DNA of 64,000 bases from Pseudomonas sp. ATCC 13867 (GTDB lineage Bacteria; Pseudomonadota; Gammaproteobacteria; Pseudomonadales; Pseudomonadaceae): assembly GCF_000349845.1 (NCBI RefSeq), contig NC_020829.1, forward strand, positions 186,001 through 250,000. Reading direction: 5' to 3'. This document shows, one piece after another, positions 25,946 to 35,692 of the stretch (position 1 is its first letter; the number at the start of each line of letters is the position of its first letter). The notes under the pieces are model-generated. The model saw only the letters and a list, made by a program, of their open reading frames with translations, did no database searches and was not told where the DNA came from. The translations under genes and the position numbers were made by a program.

Positions 25946-27511
25946 ATGTTGGACGCTACGCTTAAAACCCAGTTGAAGGCTTATCTGGAAAAGGTCCAGC
26001 AGCCTTTCGAAATCGTCGCGTCCCTCGATGACAGCGACAAATCCCGCGAGATGAGCGAGCTGCTGCACGAAATCGTCGGCCTGACCGACAAGATCACCCT
26101 GCGTGAAGATGGCAGCGACGAGCGCAAGCCGTCCTTCGCGCTGAACCGCCCGGGGGCGAACATCGGCCTGGCTTTCGCCGGCATCCCCATGGGCCACGAA
26201 TTCACCTCCCTGGTGCTGGCGCTGCTGCAGGTCGGCGGCCACCCGTCCAAGCTCGACGCTGACGTCATCGAGCAGATCAAGGGCATCCAGGGTTCGTTCG
26301 AGTTCGAAACCTATTTCTCGCTGTCCTGCCAGAACTGCCCGGACGTGGTCCAGGCGCTGAACCTGATGGCCGTGCTCAACCCGAACATCCGCCACGTCGC
26401 CATCGACGGCGCCTTGTTCCAGGAAGAAGTCGAGCGCCGCCAGGTGATGGCTGTGCCGAGCATCTACCTCAACGGCGAAGTGTTCGGCCAGGGCCGCATG
26501 GGCGTGGAAGAAATCCTCGCCAAGATCGACACCGGCGCCGCTGCCCGCGAAGCCGAGAAGCTGTCGGCCAAGGAAGAGTTCGACGTGCTGGTCGTCGGCG
26601 GTGGCCCGGCGGGCGCCGCGGCGGCGATCTACGCCGCCCGCAAGGGCATCCGCACCGGCGTTGCCGCCGAGCGTTTCGGCGGCCAGGTGCTGGACACCAT
26701 GGCCATCGAGAACTTCATCTCGGTGACCGAGACCGAAGGTCCGAAACTGGCTCGCCAGCTGGAAGAGCACGTCAAGCACTACGACGTCGACATCATGAAC
26801 CTGCAGCGCGCCAGCGCGCTGATCCCGGCGAAGACCGCCGGCGGCCTGCACGAAGTGCAGTTCGAGGGCGGCGGCAGCCTCAAGGCCAAGTCGGTGATCC
26901 TGGCCACCGGCGCCCGCTGGCGCGAAATGGGCGTGCCGGGTGAGAAGGAATACAAGGCCAAGGGCGTGTGCTTCTGCCCGCACTGCGACGGCCCGCTGTT
27001 CAAGGGCAAGCGCGTGGCGGTGATCGGCGGCGGCAACTCCGGTGTCGAGGCGGCCATCGACCTGGCCGGCATCGTGTCCCACGTGACCCTGCTGGAGTTC
27101 GACAGCAAGCTGCGCGCCGACGCCGTACTGCAACGCAAGCTGTTCAGCCTGCCGAACGTGGAAGTGATCACCAGCGCGCTGACCAGCGAAGTGAAAGGCG
27201 ATGGCCAGAAGGTCACCGGCCTGGTCTACAAGGACCGCAACTCGGAAGAGTTCAAGTCCATCGATCTGGAAGGCATCTTCGTGCAGATCGGCCTGCTGCC
27301 CAACAGCGAATGGCTCAAGGGCACCATCGAGCTGACCCCGCGTGGCGAGATCATCGTCGACGCTCGCGGCGAGACCTCGCTGCCGGGCATCTTCGCCGCC
27401 GGTGACGTGACCACCGTACCGTACAAGCAGATCGTGATCGCGGTCGGCGAAGGCGCCAAGGCGTCGCTCTCCGCCTTCGACCACCTGATCCGCTCCTCCG
27501 CGCCAGCCTGA
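25946..27511 (+). CDS. ahpF: Alkyl hydroperoxide reductase flavoprotein AhpF
   Basis: 521 aa. The N-terminal tandem thioredoxin-fold domain carries the C128-Q-N-C131 redox pair. The linker leads to a thioredoxin-reductase-like body with the FAD motif [19 protein letters not shown], the NAD(P)H motif [19 protein letters not shown] and the catalytic C344-P-H-C347. The C-terminus has [16 protein letters not shown]. It passes electrons from NADH to AhpC. Confidence 0.97.
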   Translation: MLDATLKTQLKAYLEKVQQPFEIVASLDDSDKSREMSELLHEIVGLTDKITLREDGSDERKPSFALNRPGANIGLAFAGIPMGHEFTSLVLALLQVGGHPSKLDADVIEQIKGIQGSFEFETYFSLSCQNCPDVVQALNLMAVLNPNIRHVAIDGALFQEEVERRQVMAVPSIYLNGEVFGQGRMGVEEILAKIDTGAAAREAEKLSAKEEFDVLVVGGGPAGAAAAIYAARKGIRTGVAAERFGGQVLDTMAIENFISVTETEGPKLARQLEEHVKHYDVDIMNLQRASALIPAKTAGGLHEVQFEGGGSLKAKSVILATGARWREMGVPGEKEYKAKGVCFCPHCDGPLFKGKRVAVIGGGNSGVEAAIDLAGIVSHVTLLEFDSKLRADAVLQRKLFSLPNVEVITSALTSEVKGDGQKVTGLVYKDRNSEEFKSIDLEGIFVQIGLLPNSEWLKGTIELTPRGEIIVDARGETSLPGIFAAGDVTTVPYKQIVIAVGEGAKASLSAFDHLIRSSAPA

Positions 27512-27531
27512 TGACCTCGCGCTAGAGAAAG

Positions 27532-27565
27532 AAACGCCCGGTTCACGCGAGTGAACCGGGCGTTT
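27532..27565 (+). terminator. Intrinsic terminator of ahpF
   Basis: Stem AACGCCCGGTTCAC / GTGAACCGGGCGTT with a short loop, followed by a T-rich tract (TTTTCTTTTG). Confidence 0.92.
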
Positions 27566-27585
27566 TCTTTTGTGCGTCGGAAGCG

Positions 27586-27653
27586 TTCGCGAGCAAGCTC
27601 GCTCCTACAGGGTGATGGCGCATTCGCTCTTCGTAAGCGAGCTTGCTCGCGAA
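27586..27653. repeat. Paired inverted repeat (GTAGGAGCGAGCTTGC family), reversed order
   Basis: Left arm TTCGCGAGCAAGCTCGC... at 27586-27608; right arm GTAAGCGAGCTTGCTCG... at 27633-27653. The right arm has lost GAGC relative to the consensus. Confidence 0.85.
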
Positions 27654-27671
27654 CATCCCTGCTGCGAACCT

Positions 27672-29105
27672 TCAGAGAATCGGCGACACCAGCCGCGCCA
27701 CCCGCATGCCCAACTGCTGCAACCGGTGCAGGCGCTTGCGGTCGTCCAGGTTCATCTCCACCGACTGTTCGAAGTCCGCCTCCAGCATGCGCTCCACGTC
27801 CCGGGCGAAGCCTTCGTCGACGGTCACCACCATGATTTCGAAGTTCAGCCGGAACGAGCGGTTGTCCAGGTTGGCGCTGCCCACCGCCGCGCCGTCGCGG
27901 TCGATCAGCACCACCTTCTGGTGCAGGAATCCGGGCTGGTAGCGGAAGATGCGGATGCCCGCGCGCACGGCTTCCAGCGCGTAGAGACTGGAGGCGGCGT
28001 ACACCGTCCTGTGGTCGGGCCGCGACGGCAGCAGGATGCGCACGTCCACCCCGCGTAGCACCGCCAGGCGCAGCGCGGCGGCCACCGCCTCGTCCGGCAC
28101 GAAGTACGGCGTGGTGATCCAGATGCGCTCCACCGCCACATTGATCGCCTCGACGAAGAACAGCGAGCAGGTTTCCTGCGGGTCCGCCGGGCCGCTGGGT
28201 ACCACCTGGCAGAGCATCCCCGACTCTTCGTAGGCCTTGGGCAGGATCAGCGTCGGCAGCGTGTGGCTGGCCCAGTACCAGTCTTCGGCGAAGCACTCCT
28301 GCAGGCACGCCACCGCCGGGCCGCGCAGTTCGATATGGGTGTCGCGCCAGGGCGACAGCGGCGGCTTTTCGCCCAGGTATTCGACGCCGACGTTGTGCCC
28401 GCCGACGAACCCGCGCACACCGTCGACCACCACGATCTTGCGGTGGTTGCGGAAGTTCACCTGGAAGCGGTTGAGCATCCCGCTGCCGGTGCTGAAGGCA
28501 TGCACCTGCACGCCGCCCTGGCGCAGGCGTTCGGCGTAGCGGCCGGGCAGGGCGTGGCTGCCGATGCCGTCGTAGAGCAGGAACACGTCCACGCCGTTGG
28601 CCGCACGCTCCAGCAGCAGGTCGGCCAGGCGTTGGCCGAGGGCGTCGTCGCGGATGATGAAGAACTGCACCAGCACGACTTTCTTTGCCGCGGAGATGGC
28701 CTCGAACATCGCCTCGAACGATGCCTTGCCGTTCACCAGCAGGCGCACGTGGTTGTTCGCCAGGGTCGGCATGCGCGCCAGCTCGACCATCGCCTTGAGC
28801 GCCTTGTAGCCATCGTACTGGCGCGCCGCCAGGGCTCCCTCGACCCAGGGCCGCCAGTCCAGTTCGGCGGCGGCCACGTGCATTTCCTCGTTGGCCTGCC
28901 GGCGCGCGCCGATGTAGGCGTCGAAGCGGCTGCGGCCGAACACCAGGTAGGGCACCAGGGTCAGCAGCGGCATGAATACCAGCGAAGTCGCCCAGGCGAT
29001 GGCGCCCTGGGCCGTACGCACGGTGAGTACGGCATGCACCGCGGCGATGATGCCCAGGAGCTGGACCAGCACCAGGAAGTGGGCGATGTAGGCGGAATAC
29101 TGCAT
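27672..29105 (-). CDS. clsA: Cardiolipin synthase A (phospholipase D family)
   Basis: 477 aa, the normal ClsA length. Two N-terminal membrane helices (about 4-27 and 34-57) precede two PLD catalytic sites: [10 protein letters not shown] with GGHN after it (about residues 220-240), and [10 protein letters not shown] with NLDNRSF (about 395-420). It condenses phosphatidylglycerol to cardiolipin at the inner membrane. It is transcribed on its own, between the ahpF terminator and the amidase gene. Confidence 0.93.
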   Translation of the reverse strand: MQYSAYIAHFLVLVQLLGIIAAVHAVLTVRTAQGAIAWATSLVFMPLLTLVPYLVFGRSRFDAYIGARRQANEEMHVAAAELDWRPWVEGALAARQYDGYKALKAMVELARMPTLANNHVRLLVNGKASFEAMFEAISAAKKVVLVQFFIIRDDALGQRLADLLLERAANGVDVFLLYDGIGSHALPGRYAERLRQGGVQVHAFSTGSGMLNRFQVNFRNHRKIVVVDGVRGFVGGHNVGVEYLGEKPPLSPWRDTHIELRGPAVACLQECFAEDWYWASHTLPTLILPKAYEESGMLCQVVPSGPADPQETCSLFFVEAINVAVERIWITTPYFVPDEAVAAALRLAVLRGVDVRILLPSRPDHRTVYAASSLYALEAVRAGIRIFRYQPGFLHQKVVLIDRDGAAVGSANLDNRSFRLNFEIMVVTVDEGFARDVERMLEADFEQSVEMNLDDRKRLHRLQQLGMRVARLVSPIL

Positions 29106-29147
29106 GGGCGCGCGATCGAGTCCTTGTGCTCGGCGTGTGCTCAGAGC

Positions 29148-30545
29148 TTAGCCGGTACGCGGAGGCTGAGGCCAATGCGCGACGGGACCGCGCCAGCGCT
29201 CCCAGGTCTTGGCCAGGCGCAGCACCTCGAGGTCGGCGAAGCGCGGGCCGACGATCTGCAGGCCTATGGGCATGCCCTCGGTGGTGGAATCGCAGTGGAT
29301 CGAGAGTGCCGGCTGCTCGGACATGTTCCACGGCACGGTGAAGCCGATGTGCTCGAAGGGCCGCGCCGGGTCGTTGGTGGGCGAGGCGAACTCGGCGGGG
29401 AAGGCGGCCACCTGATTGGTCGGCGAGAGCAGGAAGTCGATGTCCTGGAACTGCGCGGCGGCGCGCCTGCGTATCTCGAAGGTGCGGTTGAAGCCGCGCA
29501 CCGCGTCGGCGCCGGAGACCGCCGCGCCGCCCTCCGCCCATTGGAAGATATAAGGCAGCACCCTGGCCTGGCGCTCGGCCGGCAGGTTTTCCAGTTCGGC
29601 CCAGAGACGGGCGCGCCAGAAGTGATCCAGCCCCTCCAGCAACTCGCGGTCGAGAATCGGCCGGACTTCGACGATCTCCGCGCCGGCGGCGGCGAAGCGC
29701 CGTGCGACGGCTTCCACGGCGGCGCACACCTCGGGCTCGGGTTGCAGGCCGCAGCCGGGGTCGAGCTGCAGGCCAAGGCGCAGGCCGCGCACGTCGGCAG
29801 GCTGGATGTGCCAGTCCAGCTCCGTCGGGGGCAGGGCGGTGGCGTCGCGCCAGTCGGGGCGGGACAGGTGCTGCATCATCAGCGCCGCATCGTCCAGGGT
29901 GCGCGTCATCGGCCCGGCGCAACGCCCGCTGTAGTACGGGTCGATGGGAATCCGCCCGAGGCTCGGCTTGAAGCCGACCAGTCCGCACCAGCCGGCGGGC
30001 AGGCGCACCGAGCCGCCGATGTCGGTGCCGATGTGCAGCGGCCCGTAGCCTGCCGCTGCGGCCGAGGCGGCGCCGGCGCTGGAGCCGCCCGGGTTCATGC
30101 GCAGGTCCCAGGGGTTGCGCGTCAGTGGGTGGAAGCTGGAAAGCCCGGAGGAGAGCATGCCGAAGTCCGGCACCGTGGTCTTGCCCAGCAGGATCGCGCC
30201 GGCCTCGAACATGCGCGCGGCGGGCGGCGCGTCGCAGGTCGCCGGTTGCAGCAGGGTGGCGGCGCTGCCCTGGGGAATCGGGTCGCCGGTGGTGGCGATC
30301 AGTTCCTTGATGGTCACCGGCACGCCATCCAGCTCGCCGCAGGGGGCACAGCGAATCCAGCGCGCCTCGGAGCGCCGCGCCTGTTCCAGCGCGCGCTGCG
30401 GGTCGAAGGTGTAGAGCGCGCAAAGGTGCGGCTCCCAGCGCTCGATATGGGCGATCAGGTGCTCGAAATACTCGACGGGTGAGAGCTGGTGCGAGCGGTA
30501 CAGGGCCAGCAGTTCGACGGCGGACAGGTCGTGCAACGGTGGCAT
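29148..30545 (-). CDS. Amidase signature family hydrolase
   Basis: 465 aa from the ATG at 30545 (GGAGA upstream). The Ser-cisSer-Lys triad is recognisable: the Lys in VPVTIKELIATTGDP, the Ser-rich motif NPGGSSAGAASAAAAG and the nucleophile Ser in GTDIGGSVRLPAGWCG. The family includes AtzF, GatA and many carboxylic-amide hydrolases. The single context clue is the convergent/tandem placement near clsA, which says little. It is not GatA: it has no gatC/gatB neighbours. Substrate unknown. Confidence 0.87.
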   Translation of the reverse strand: MPPLHDLSAVELLALYRSHQLSPVEYFEHLIAHIERWEPHLCALYTFDPQRALEQARRSEARWIRCAPCGELDGVPVTIKELIATTGDPIPQGSAATLLQPATCDAPPAARMFEAGAILLGKTTVPDFGMLSSGLSSFHPLTRNPWDLRMNPGGSSAGAASAAAAGYGPLHIGTDIGGSVRLPAGWCGLVGFKPSLGRIPIDPYYSGRCAGPMTRTLDDAALMMQHLSRPDWRDATALPPTELDWHIQPADVRGLRLGLQLDPGCGLQPEPEVCAAVEAVARRFAAAGAEIVEVRPILDRELLEGLDHFWRARLWAELENLPAERQARVLPYIFQWAEGGAAVSGADAVRGFNRTFEIRRRAAAQFQDIDFLLSPTNQVAAFPAEFASPTNDPARPFEHIGFTVPWNMSEQPALSIHCDSTTEGMPIGLQIVGPRFADLEVLRLAKTWERWRGPVAHWPQPPRTG

Positions 30546-30638
30546 GGCGGTCTCCGACGGGGGGCTTTGCCTCACCCTAGTCGAATCCGCGTCGCGATGG
30601 GATAGGCGCGATGGTCACACCGCACCCGGAAGCGTGCT

Positions 30639-31220
30639 TCAGGCGCGCTGGCGCGACTGCTGGTCGATCAGATACTGCAGGCGATACAGATGACGATAGC
30701 CGGCTTCCCAGGCGCCGTGCCCGGATTTCACGTTGATGTGCCCGGCCGCCGGCAGGATCACCGTCTCGGCGCCCCAGGCGCGGCCGAGGATCAGCGCGCG
30801 CTGCGGGCTGCACGCGGTATCGTTGTCCGACCCCACCAGCACGCTGGGGAAGGGCAGCGATTGTGCGGCGATGGGGGCGAAGTTGCGCAGCGCCTCGTGG
30901 CAGGTTTCCCGCTCCACGTCCGCCGGCGCCACCAGCAGGGCGCCGGCGACCTGCGCCAATGCGCGGCGGTCGGCGCGGGTGGCCCAGGCGGCGACGGTCA
31001 CGCAGCCCAGGCTGTGGGCGATCAGCACCACGCGGCCGGGCTCGCGGCGAATCTCGCGGTCCAGTTCGGCGATCCAGTCGGCGCGTTGCGGGCTGATCCA
31101 GTCATCCTGCCGCACCCGCGTGGCATTGGGCAGGGCGCGCTGCCAGTGGCTCTGCCAATGGGCGTCCTCGGAGCCGTGCCAGCCCGGCACGATCAGGTAG
31201 CGGATGCGTTCGTTGCGCAT
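30639..31220 (-). CDS. RBBP9/YdeN-like serine hydrolase (alpha/beta fold)
   Basis: 193 aa from the ATG at 31220. The motif YLIVPGWHGSEDAHWQSHW starts the fold; the nucleophile elbow is LIAHSLGCVT, an Asp is in VGSDNDTAC and the His is in GHINVKSGHG. This is the RBBP9 family of small serine hydrolases with unknown physiological substrates. It stands as a single gene with 118 bases to the ChaC-like gene. Confidence 0.87.
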   Translation of the reverse strand: MRNERIRYLIVPGWHGSEDAHWQSHWQRALPNATRVRQDDWISPQRADWIAELDREIRREPGRVVLIAHSLGCVTVAAWATRADRRALAQVAGALLVAPADVERETCHEALRNFAPIAAQSLPFPSVLVGSDNDTACSPQRALILGRAWGAETVILPAAGHINVKSGHGAWEAGYRHLYRLQYLIDQQSRQRA

Positions 31221-31339
31221 GGAGCGGCCCTCTCGAATCGTCATGAGAAGGCATTCTAGGGAGTGTTTTAATATTCGTTAAGGAATAAGAAATTCTTTGC
31301 TTATGCAATATTTCCATCTGGCGAATGGAGATAAGACCG

Positions 31340-31993
31340 TCAGTCCTGCACCCGGCGCAGCGGGCAGCAGCGCGCCAGGATGCCTTCCAGGTTGAGGTCG
31401 GGCATGGCGTAGTCGCGCAGGGCGCGGGCGGTCTGCTCGACGTAGTCGCGGGTGGTGCCGAAGTGGCCTTGGGCACTGTCGAGCACGTGCTGGACGATGT
31501 TGTCGGGCAGGGAACCGGCGTAGCTGGGCAGGTGGCGTTCGAGGACGAAGCCCAGGGCGCGCACGCGACTGCCGTCGTCGAGGCGGCAGCTCAGCCATTC
31601 CGGGCGGTAGGAGGCGTAGGGCATCTCCCGCTCCCAGAGCGCGTAGAGGTTGGCGTCGAGGTTGTCGTCAGGCAGGCGGAAGGCGAAGCCGGCACAGGAA
31701 CCGCCGCGATCCAGGCCCAACACCAGCCCCGGTGCCTCCGGTGTGCCGCGATGGGTGAGGGACCACAGGTAGAGGCCGCGATGGTAGCCATGCACCCGTG
31801 CGCGGCGTGCCTCGGCCACCGGGAACTCCGGGCGCCAGATCAGCGAGCCGTAGGCGAACAGCCACACCGGGCCGGCGCCGTGTTCGCTCATGGTGATGTC
31901 GAGCGAGGCGCGTAGCTGTGCGGGTGTGAAGCGTTCCGGCACCCCCAGTGTCGGCGGATAGAACGGGCCTTCCGAAGCGGGAGACGATGTCAT
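31340..31993 (-). CDS. ChaC-like gamma-glutamylcyclotransferase
   Basis: 217 aa from the ATG at 31993, which has TGAGGGG upstream. The glycine-rich signature VWLFAYGSLIWRPEF and the catalytic Glu in YALWEREM mark the ChaC branch, which in other organisms breaks glutathione to 5-oxoproline and Cys-Gly. It may thus recycle sulfur from glutathione. That would fit the sulfur theme of the left edge, but there is no direct link. Confidence 0.87.
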   Translation of the reverse strand: MTSSPASEGPFYPPTLGVPERFTPAQLRASLDITMSEHGAGPVWLFAYGSLIWRPEFPVAEARRARVHGYHRGLYLWSLTHRGTPEAPGLVLGLDRGGSCAGFAFRLPDDNLDANLYALWEREMPYASYRPEWLSCRLDDGSRVRALGFVLERHLPSYAGSLPDNIVQHVLDSAQGHFGTTRDYVEQTARALRDYAMPDLNLEGILARCCPLRRVQD

Positions 31994-32394
31994 GCGGTAC
32001 CCCTCAGGTCTCCAGACTGTCATCAACTTAGTGTAAGCGCGGGAGGCGCGGAAGGCCCTGACGGGCAAAGGGATATCGCCGGAGCGGGGATGACGACGAA
32101 CGGCGGCGGGTGGGGCAACCGCAGGGGATTCTATATCTACCCCACCGTATCGGCCTTGGGCCGACTCCGTCCGCAGGGATCGGGACGGAGCGGTTCGCGA
32201 GCAAGCTCGCTCCTACAGTTTCAGGCCGAGCCCGCTCTTCGTAGGAGCGAGCTTGCTCGCGAACCCCGACGGATGTCGGGAATAAAAAAAGGCCGCTCAC
32301 CCCTGCCTGAGTATTGGGTGAGCGACCTTGAAGCCTGTTGCGTTGTGGAAGACCCGTTGTACGCCCGCTCTGTTTCAGGTGTCTTACAGGTGCC
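31994..32394. repeat. Spacer with a repeat doublet and the exbD terminator
   Basis: No gene. Doublet arms at 32193-32216 and 32241-32264 (same family as 10413-10490). A stem GCCGCTCACCC / GGGTGAGCGACC (about 32293-32331) with A7 on its left forms an intrinsic terminator for the minus-strand tonB-exbB-exbD operon. Confidence 0.8.
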
Positions 32395-32796
32395 TCAGCG
32401 CGCGGTGATCACCGCCAGTCTGGTAATGCCCGCCTTCTCGATGGAGGCCATGGCCTTGGCCACCTGGCCGTAGTTCACGGTCTCGTCGGCCTGCAGTTGC
32501 ACACGGACTTCGGCATCCTTGGCCTTGGCCGCCGCCAGGTTGCCTTGCAGCAGCTCCGGCTGGATCTCGTCCTTGTTGATGAACCACTTGCCGGTACCGT
32601 CGATGCTCACCACCAGCGGGTCCTTCTGCTCCGGCGGGGCCACCGCCTCGGTCTTCGGCAGGTTGATCGGGATGGCGTTGGTCAGCAGCGGCGCGGTGAC
32701 GATGAACACCACCAGCAGCACCAGCATCACGTCCACCAGCGGGGTCACGTTGATCTCGGAGAGAACCTCGTCGCTGTCCTGGGTCGAGAAGGCCAT
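32395..32796 (-). CDS. exbD1: ExbD-type TonB energy-transduction protein
   Basis: 133 aa. One membrane helix (VDVMLVLLVVFIVTAPLL, about 21-40) contains the key Asp in TPLVDVML that is used for proton coupling. The periplasmic domain follows (ADETVNYGQVAKAMASIEKAG). It is the third gene of the tonB-exbB-exbD set, one base after exbB. The name exbD1 follows my memory of P. aeruginosa PA0197-PA0199. Confidence 0.93.
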   Translation of the reverse strand: MAFSTQDSDEVLSEINVTPLVDVMLVLLVVFIVTAPLLTNAIPINLPKTEAVAPPEQKDPLVVSIDGTGKWFINKDEIQPELLQGNLAAAKAKDAEVRVQLQADETVNYGQVAKAMASIEKAGITRLAVITAR

Positions 32797-32797
32797 G

Positions 32798-33514
32798 TCA
32801 GCTCGCCTCCTTCACGCTGGCGCCGGCAGCCGGTTTGCGCGCGGCGATGGGCAGGCTGACGACGCGGAAGGCGCTCTTCTGCGCGAGGCTGTAGAAGTCG
32901 TGGGCGAAGTCGTCGAGGTCGGCCGCGGTGAGCTTCAGGCGACGGAGGAAGTAGTTGTAGACCAGTACCGCCGGCACGGCGACGGCGATGCCCACGCCGG
33001 TAGCGATCAGCGCGCTGCCGATGGGGCCGGCGACGGTTTCGAGGCTGGCGGAGCCGGCCGCGCTGATGCCCTTGAGCGCTTCCATGATGCCCCACACGGT
33101 GCCGAACAGGCCGATGAAGGGCGAGGTGGAGCCGATCGAGGCGAGCACCGCCAGGCCGGATTCCAGGGAGCGGCGCTCACGCTGGATCTGCTGGCGCAGG
33201 GCGCGTTCGAGGCGGTCCTGGTGGTTGATCGACTGCGCCAGGTCCGGCTGGCCGTGGTCCTGCACCTGGATGGCGGCGAAACCGGCCTGGGCCACGCGGG
33301 CTCCGGCGCCGGGCTTGCCGGCGGCCTGGTCACCGGCCGATTCGAGGCTGGTGGCGCTCCAGAACTGCTTCTGGAAGCGTTTGTCCTGGGACTTCTGGCG
33401 GGTGAACTGGACGCCTTTCACCAGGGCCAGCGCCCAGGTGACAACGGAGAAGCCGACCAGCAGCCAGATGACTGCGCCTTCGACGGATTCCAGGGGGCTT
33501 ACGGGCAGACTCAT
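32798..33514 (-). CDS. exbB1: ExbB-type TonB energy-transduction protein
   Basis: 238 aa with three membrane helices: VIWLLVGFSVVTWALALVKG near the N-terminus, ASIGSTSPFIGLFGTVWGIM in the middle, and ALIATGVGIAVAVPAVLVYNYF. The MotA/TolQ/ExbB signature around GLFGTVWGI is intact. With ExbD it forms the inner-membrane proton channel that drives TonB. It sits 49 bases after tonB. Confidence 0.93.
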   Translation of the reverse strand: MSLPVSPLESVEGAVIWLLVGFSVVTWALALVKGVQFTRQKSQDKRFQKQFWSATSLESAGDQAAGKPGAGARVAQAGFAAIQVQDHGQPDLAQSINHQDRLERALRQQIQRERRSLESGLAVLASIGSTSPFIGLFGTVWGIMEALKGISAAGSASLETVAGPIGSALIATGVGIAVAVPAVLVYNYFLRRLKLTAADLDDFAHDFYSLAQKSAFRVVSLPIAARKPAAGASVKEAS

Positions 33515-33563
33515 GGGGGTTCTCCTTCCGCGATTCTCGTGCGGCTGATCTGGGCAGGTTGAA

Positions 33564-34382
33564 TCAATGCAATTTGAAGTCGATGGGTACGCTGACCCAG
33601 CCGTCCTGGGCCACGTCGCCGCGCTTGGCGGGGACGAAGCTCCAGCGTTTCACCGCGCGCACCGCGGCATTGTCCAGGGCGTCGCGGCCGCTGCTCTTCT
33701 GCACCTGGATCTCGCTCGGGCTACCGCTGGCGAGCACGCGCACGCGCAGCAGCACGGTGCCTTCCCAGCCACGGCGCTGGGCCAGGGGCGGGTATTCCGG
33801 CGCCGGGTTCTTCAGGTAACCGGCGCTGGCCGAGGGCGGCGTCAGCGGGGCCGGAGCCGGTGCCGCCGGGGCGGGCGGTGCCGGTTGTGGCGGCGGGGTT
33901 TCGGCGTTGGGCGGCGCGGGCTGCTCGACGGGATTGGGCGCCGGCTTGGGCTTGGCGACCGGTTTCGGCTTGGGTTTCGGGACCGGCTTGGGCGGCGGCG
34001 GTTTCACCGCGTTCTCGTCCACCACGGGGGGCGGCGGCTCCTGCACCACCGGCTCGGGAATCGGCTCGGGCGGTGGTGGCTCGACCACCGGCGGAGTGGG
34101 TGCGGTGAATTCGATGGTCATCGGCGGGACCTGTGGCGGCACCTCCGGCAGTTGCGGGGTGGGCTGCCGGCTCAGCAGCCAGTAGATCACCGCGCCGTGC
34201 AGCGTAAGCGCGAACAGACCGAGCAGGACGGCTTCGCGGCGGCTCAGTGCGCGGGCTTTCGCCGGCACATGGCGGCCCAGTTCCAACGCGTGGAGCAGTG
34301 GACGGCCGAGATCGACCAGGTTGCCGCCGGGCACGTGGCGCAGGAAGGCATCCGGCGCGAGGGCATGCTGGGATTGGGCCAT
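33564..34382 (-). CDS. tonB2: TonB protein (TonB2-type)
   Basis: 272 aa from the ATG at 34382 (AAGGAGA upstream). An unusually long cytoplasmic N-terminus (about 50 residues) precedes a single membrane helix (LLGLFALTLHGAVIYWLL), as in P. aeruginosa TonB2. The Pro-rich spacer with PPPPEPIPEP and KPVPKPKPKPVAKPKP spans about residues 75-180. The C-terminal TonB domain follows (YPPLAQRRGWEGTVLLRVRV ... WSFVPAKRG). It transmits proton-motive force to outer-membrane receptors, possibly including the organosulfur receptor at 3555. Confidence 0.92.
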   Translation of the reverse strand: MAQSQHALAPDAFLRHVPGGNLVDLGRPLLHALELGRHVPAKARALSRREAVLLGLFALTLHGAVIYWLLSRQPTPQLPEVPPQVPPMTIEFTAPTPPVVEPPPPEPIPEPVVQEPPPPVVDENAVKPPPPKPVPKPKPKPVAKPKPAPNPVEQPAPPNAETPPPQPAPPAPAAPAPAPLTPPSASAGYLKNPAPEYPPLAQRRGWEGTVLLRVRVLASGSPSEIQVQKSSGRDALDNAAVRAVKRWSFVPAKRGDVAQDGWVSVPIDFKLH

Positions 34383-34867
34383 GAACGATCTCCTTGCAGG
34401 TCTGCGCGGCTCTGCGTTGCGCTTGGAACGGACCTGCATGATTGGCGGAGCGTCTTAGGTCTTGAAGTGATTGTTTCTATTGTTTAAATAACTTTTAGTG
34501 CTATGTGTTTTTGTCGGATCGCTGCAGGCCCCGCCAGCCGTGGCTTTGCGCGAATCGGTAAAAAATCGATTCCTTTGCAGCATGGAAAATATGCAAGGAA
34601 GGTTGGCGAAAAACCGTCCAAAGCGGTGGAATAGAGCCATCCGCGCCATGCGGCCGAGCAGGGTCTGTAGGAGCGAGCTTGCTCGCGAACAGCGTTTGCC
34701 GGTAGCGCTGACGGTGGGCGGGTTCGCGAGCAAGCTCGCTCCTACAAAAATGCCAAAAGCCCAAAAGCCCAAAAGCCCAAAAGCCCCAACGTCGGAAAGC
34801 GGAATGCCATAAACGAAAAAGCCCGGTCGTTCGACCGGGCTTTTCAGCAACCTCAGCTTCGCGGCGA
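34383..34867. repeat. tonB upstream spacer with repeat doublet, octamer repeat and metQ terminator
   Basis: No gene. An A/T-rich segment at 34465-34500 probably holds the tonB promoter; no clear Fur box is seen. Doublet arms lie at 34667-34690 and 34722-34745. A direct octamer array CCAAAAGC x4 runs 34753-34784. The metQ intrinsic terminator (AAAAGCCCGGTCG / CGACCGGGCTTTT) lies at about 34817-34844. Confidence 0.85.
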
Positions 34868-35650
34868 TCAGAACGCCGGAACCACGGCGCCCTTGTACTT
34901 CTCGAGGATGAACTGCTTCACCTCAGGGCTGTGCAGGGCGGCGGCCAGTTTCTGCATGGCGGCGCTGTCCTTGTTGTCCGGGCGGGCAACCAGGATGTTC
35001 ACGTAGGGCGAGTCGGCGCCTTCGATGGCCAGCGCGTCCTTGGTGGGGTTCAGCTTGGCTTCCAGGGCGTAGTTGGTGTTGATCAGGGCCAGGTCGACCT
35101 GGGTCAGCACGCGCGGCAGGGTGGCCGCTTCCAGTTCACGCACCTTGATGCTCTTCGGGTTCTCGACGATGTCTTTCGGGGTGGCGGTGATGGACGTGTT
35201 GTCCTTGAGCTTGATCACACCGGCCTTGTCCAGCAGCAGCAGGGCGCGGCCGCCGTTAGTGGCGTCGTTGGGGATGACCACGGTGGCGCCGGCCGGCAGC
35301 TCGTCGAGCTTCTTGATCTTGCTGGAGTAGACGCCCAGCGGCTCGATGTGCACGCCGGTCACGGCCACCAGGTGGGTGCCCTTGGACTTGTTGAACTCAT
35401 CCAGATACGGCTGGTGCTGGAAGAAGTTGGCGTCCAGGCGCTTCTCGGCCACCTGGGTGTTGGGCTGCACGTAGTCGGTGAACTCCTTGACCTTCAGTTC
35501 CACGCCTTCTTTGGCCAGCATGGGTTTGACGAAGTTGAGGATCTCGGCGTGCGGCACCGGGGTGGCGGCGACGGTCAGGCTGTCGGTGGCCTGGGCCAGC
35601 GGGGCGGAGATGGCTGCGACGGCGGCGAAAGCGGCGAGCAGTTTTTTCAT
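34868..35650 (-). CDS. metQ: Methionine ABC importer binding protein MetQ
   Basis: 260 aa of the NlpA/MetQ family: a signal peptide MKKLLAAFAAVAAISAPLAQA, then SLTVAATPVPHAEILNFVKP. Conserved blocks include NTQVAEKRLDANFFQHQPYL and VVIPNDATNGGRALLLL. No lipobox Cys is seen, so this copy appears to be a free periplasmic protein instead of a lipoprotein. Last gene of metN-metI-metQ. Confidence 0.92.
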   Translation of the reverse strand: MKKLLAAFAAVAAISAPLAQATDSLTVAATPVPHAEILNFVKPMLAKEGVELKVKEFTDYVQPNTQVAEKRLDANFFQHQPYLDEFNKSKGTHLVAVTGVHIEPLGVYSSKIKKLDELPAGATVVIPNDATNGGRALLLLDKAGVIKLKDNTSITATPKDIVENPKSIKVRELEAATLPRVLTQVDLALINTNYALEAKLNPTKDALAIEGADSPYVNILVARPDNKDSAAMQKLAAALHSPEVKQFILEKYKGAVVPAF

Positions 35651-35692
35651 TGTTGGCTCCTGAGAAAAGCCCGCGTCCGGCGGGCCGTGCGG

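Noticed and set aside
27226..30423. 1065-codon minus-strand frame running across ahpF, clsA and the amidase
   Set aside because: It reads out of frame through clsA and the amidase, both with complete catalytic motifs in their own frames.
34440..34500. Fur box upstream of tonB
   Set aside because: The A/T-rich segment lacks the GATAAT-type repeats; only a chance resemblance.
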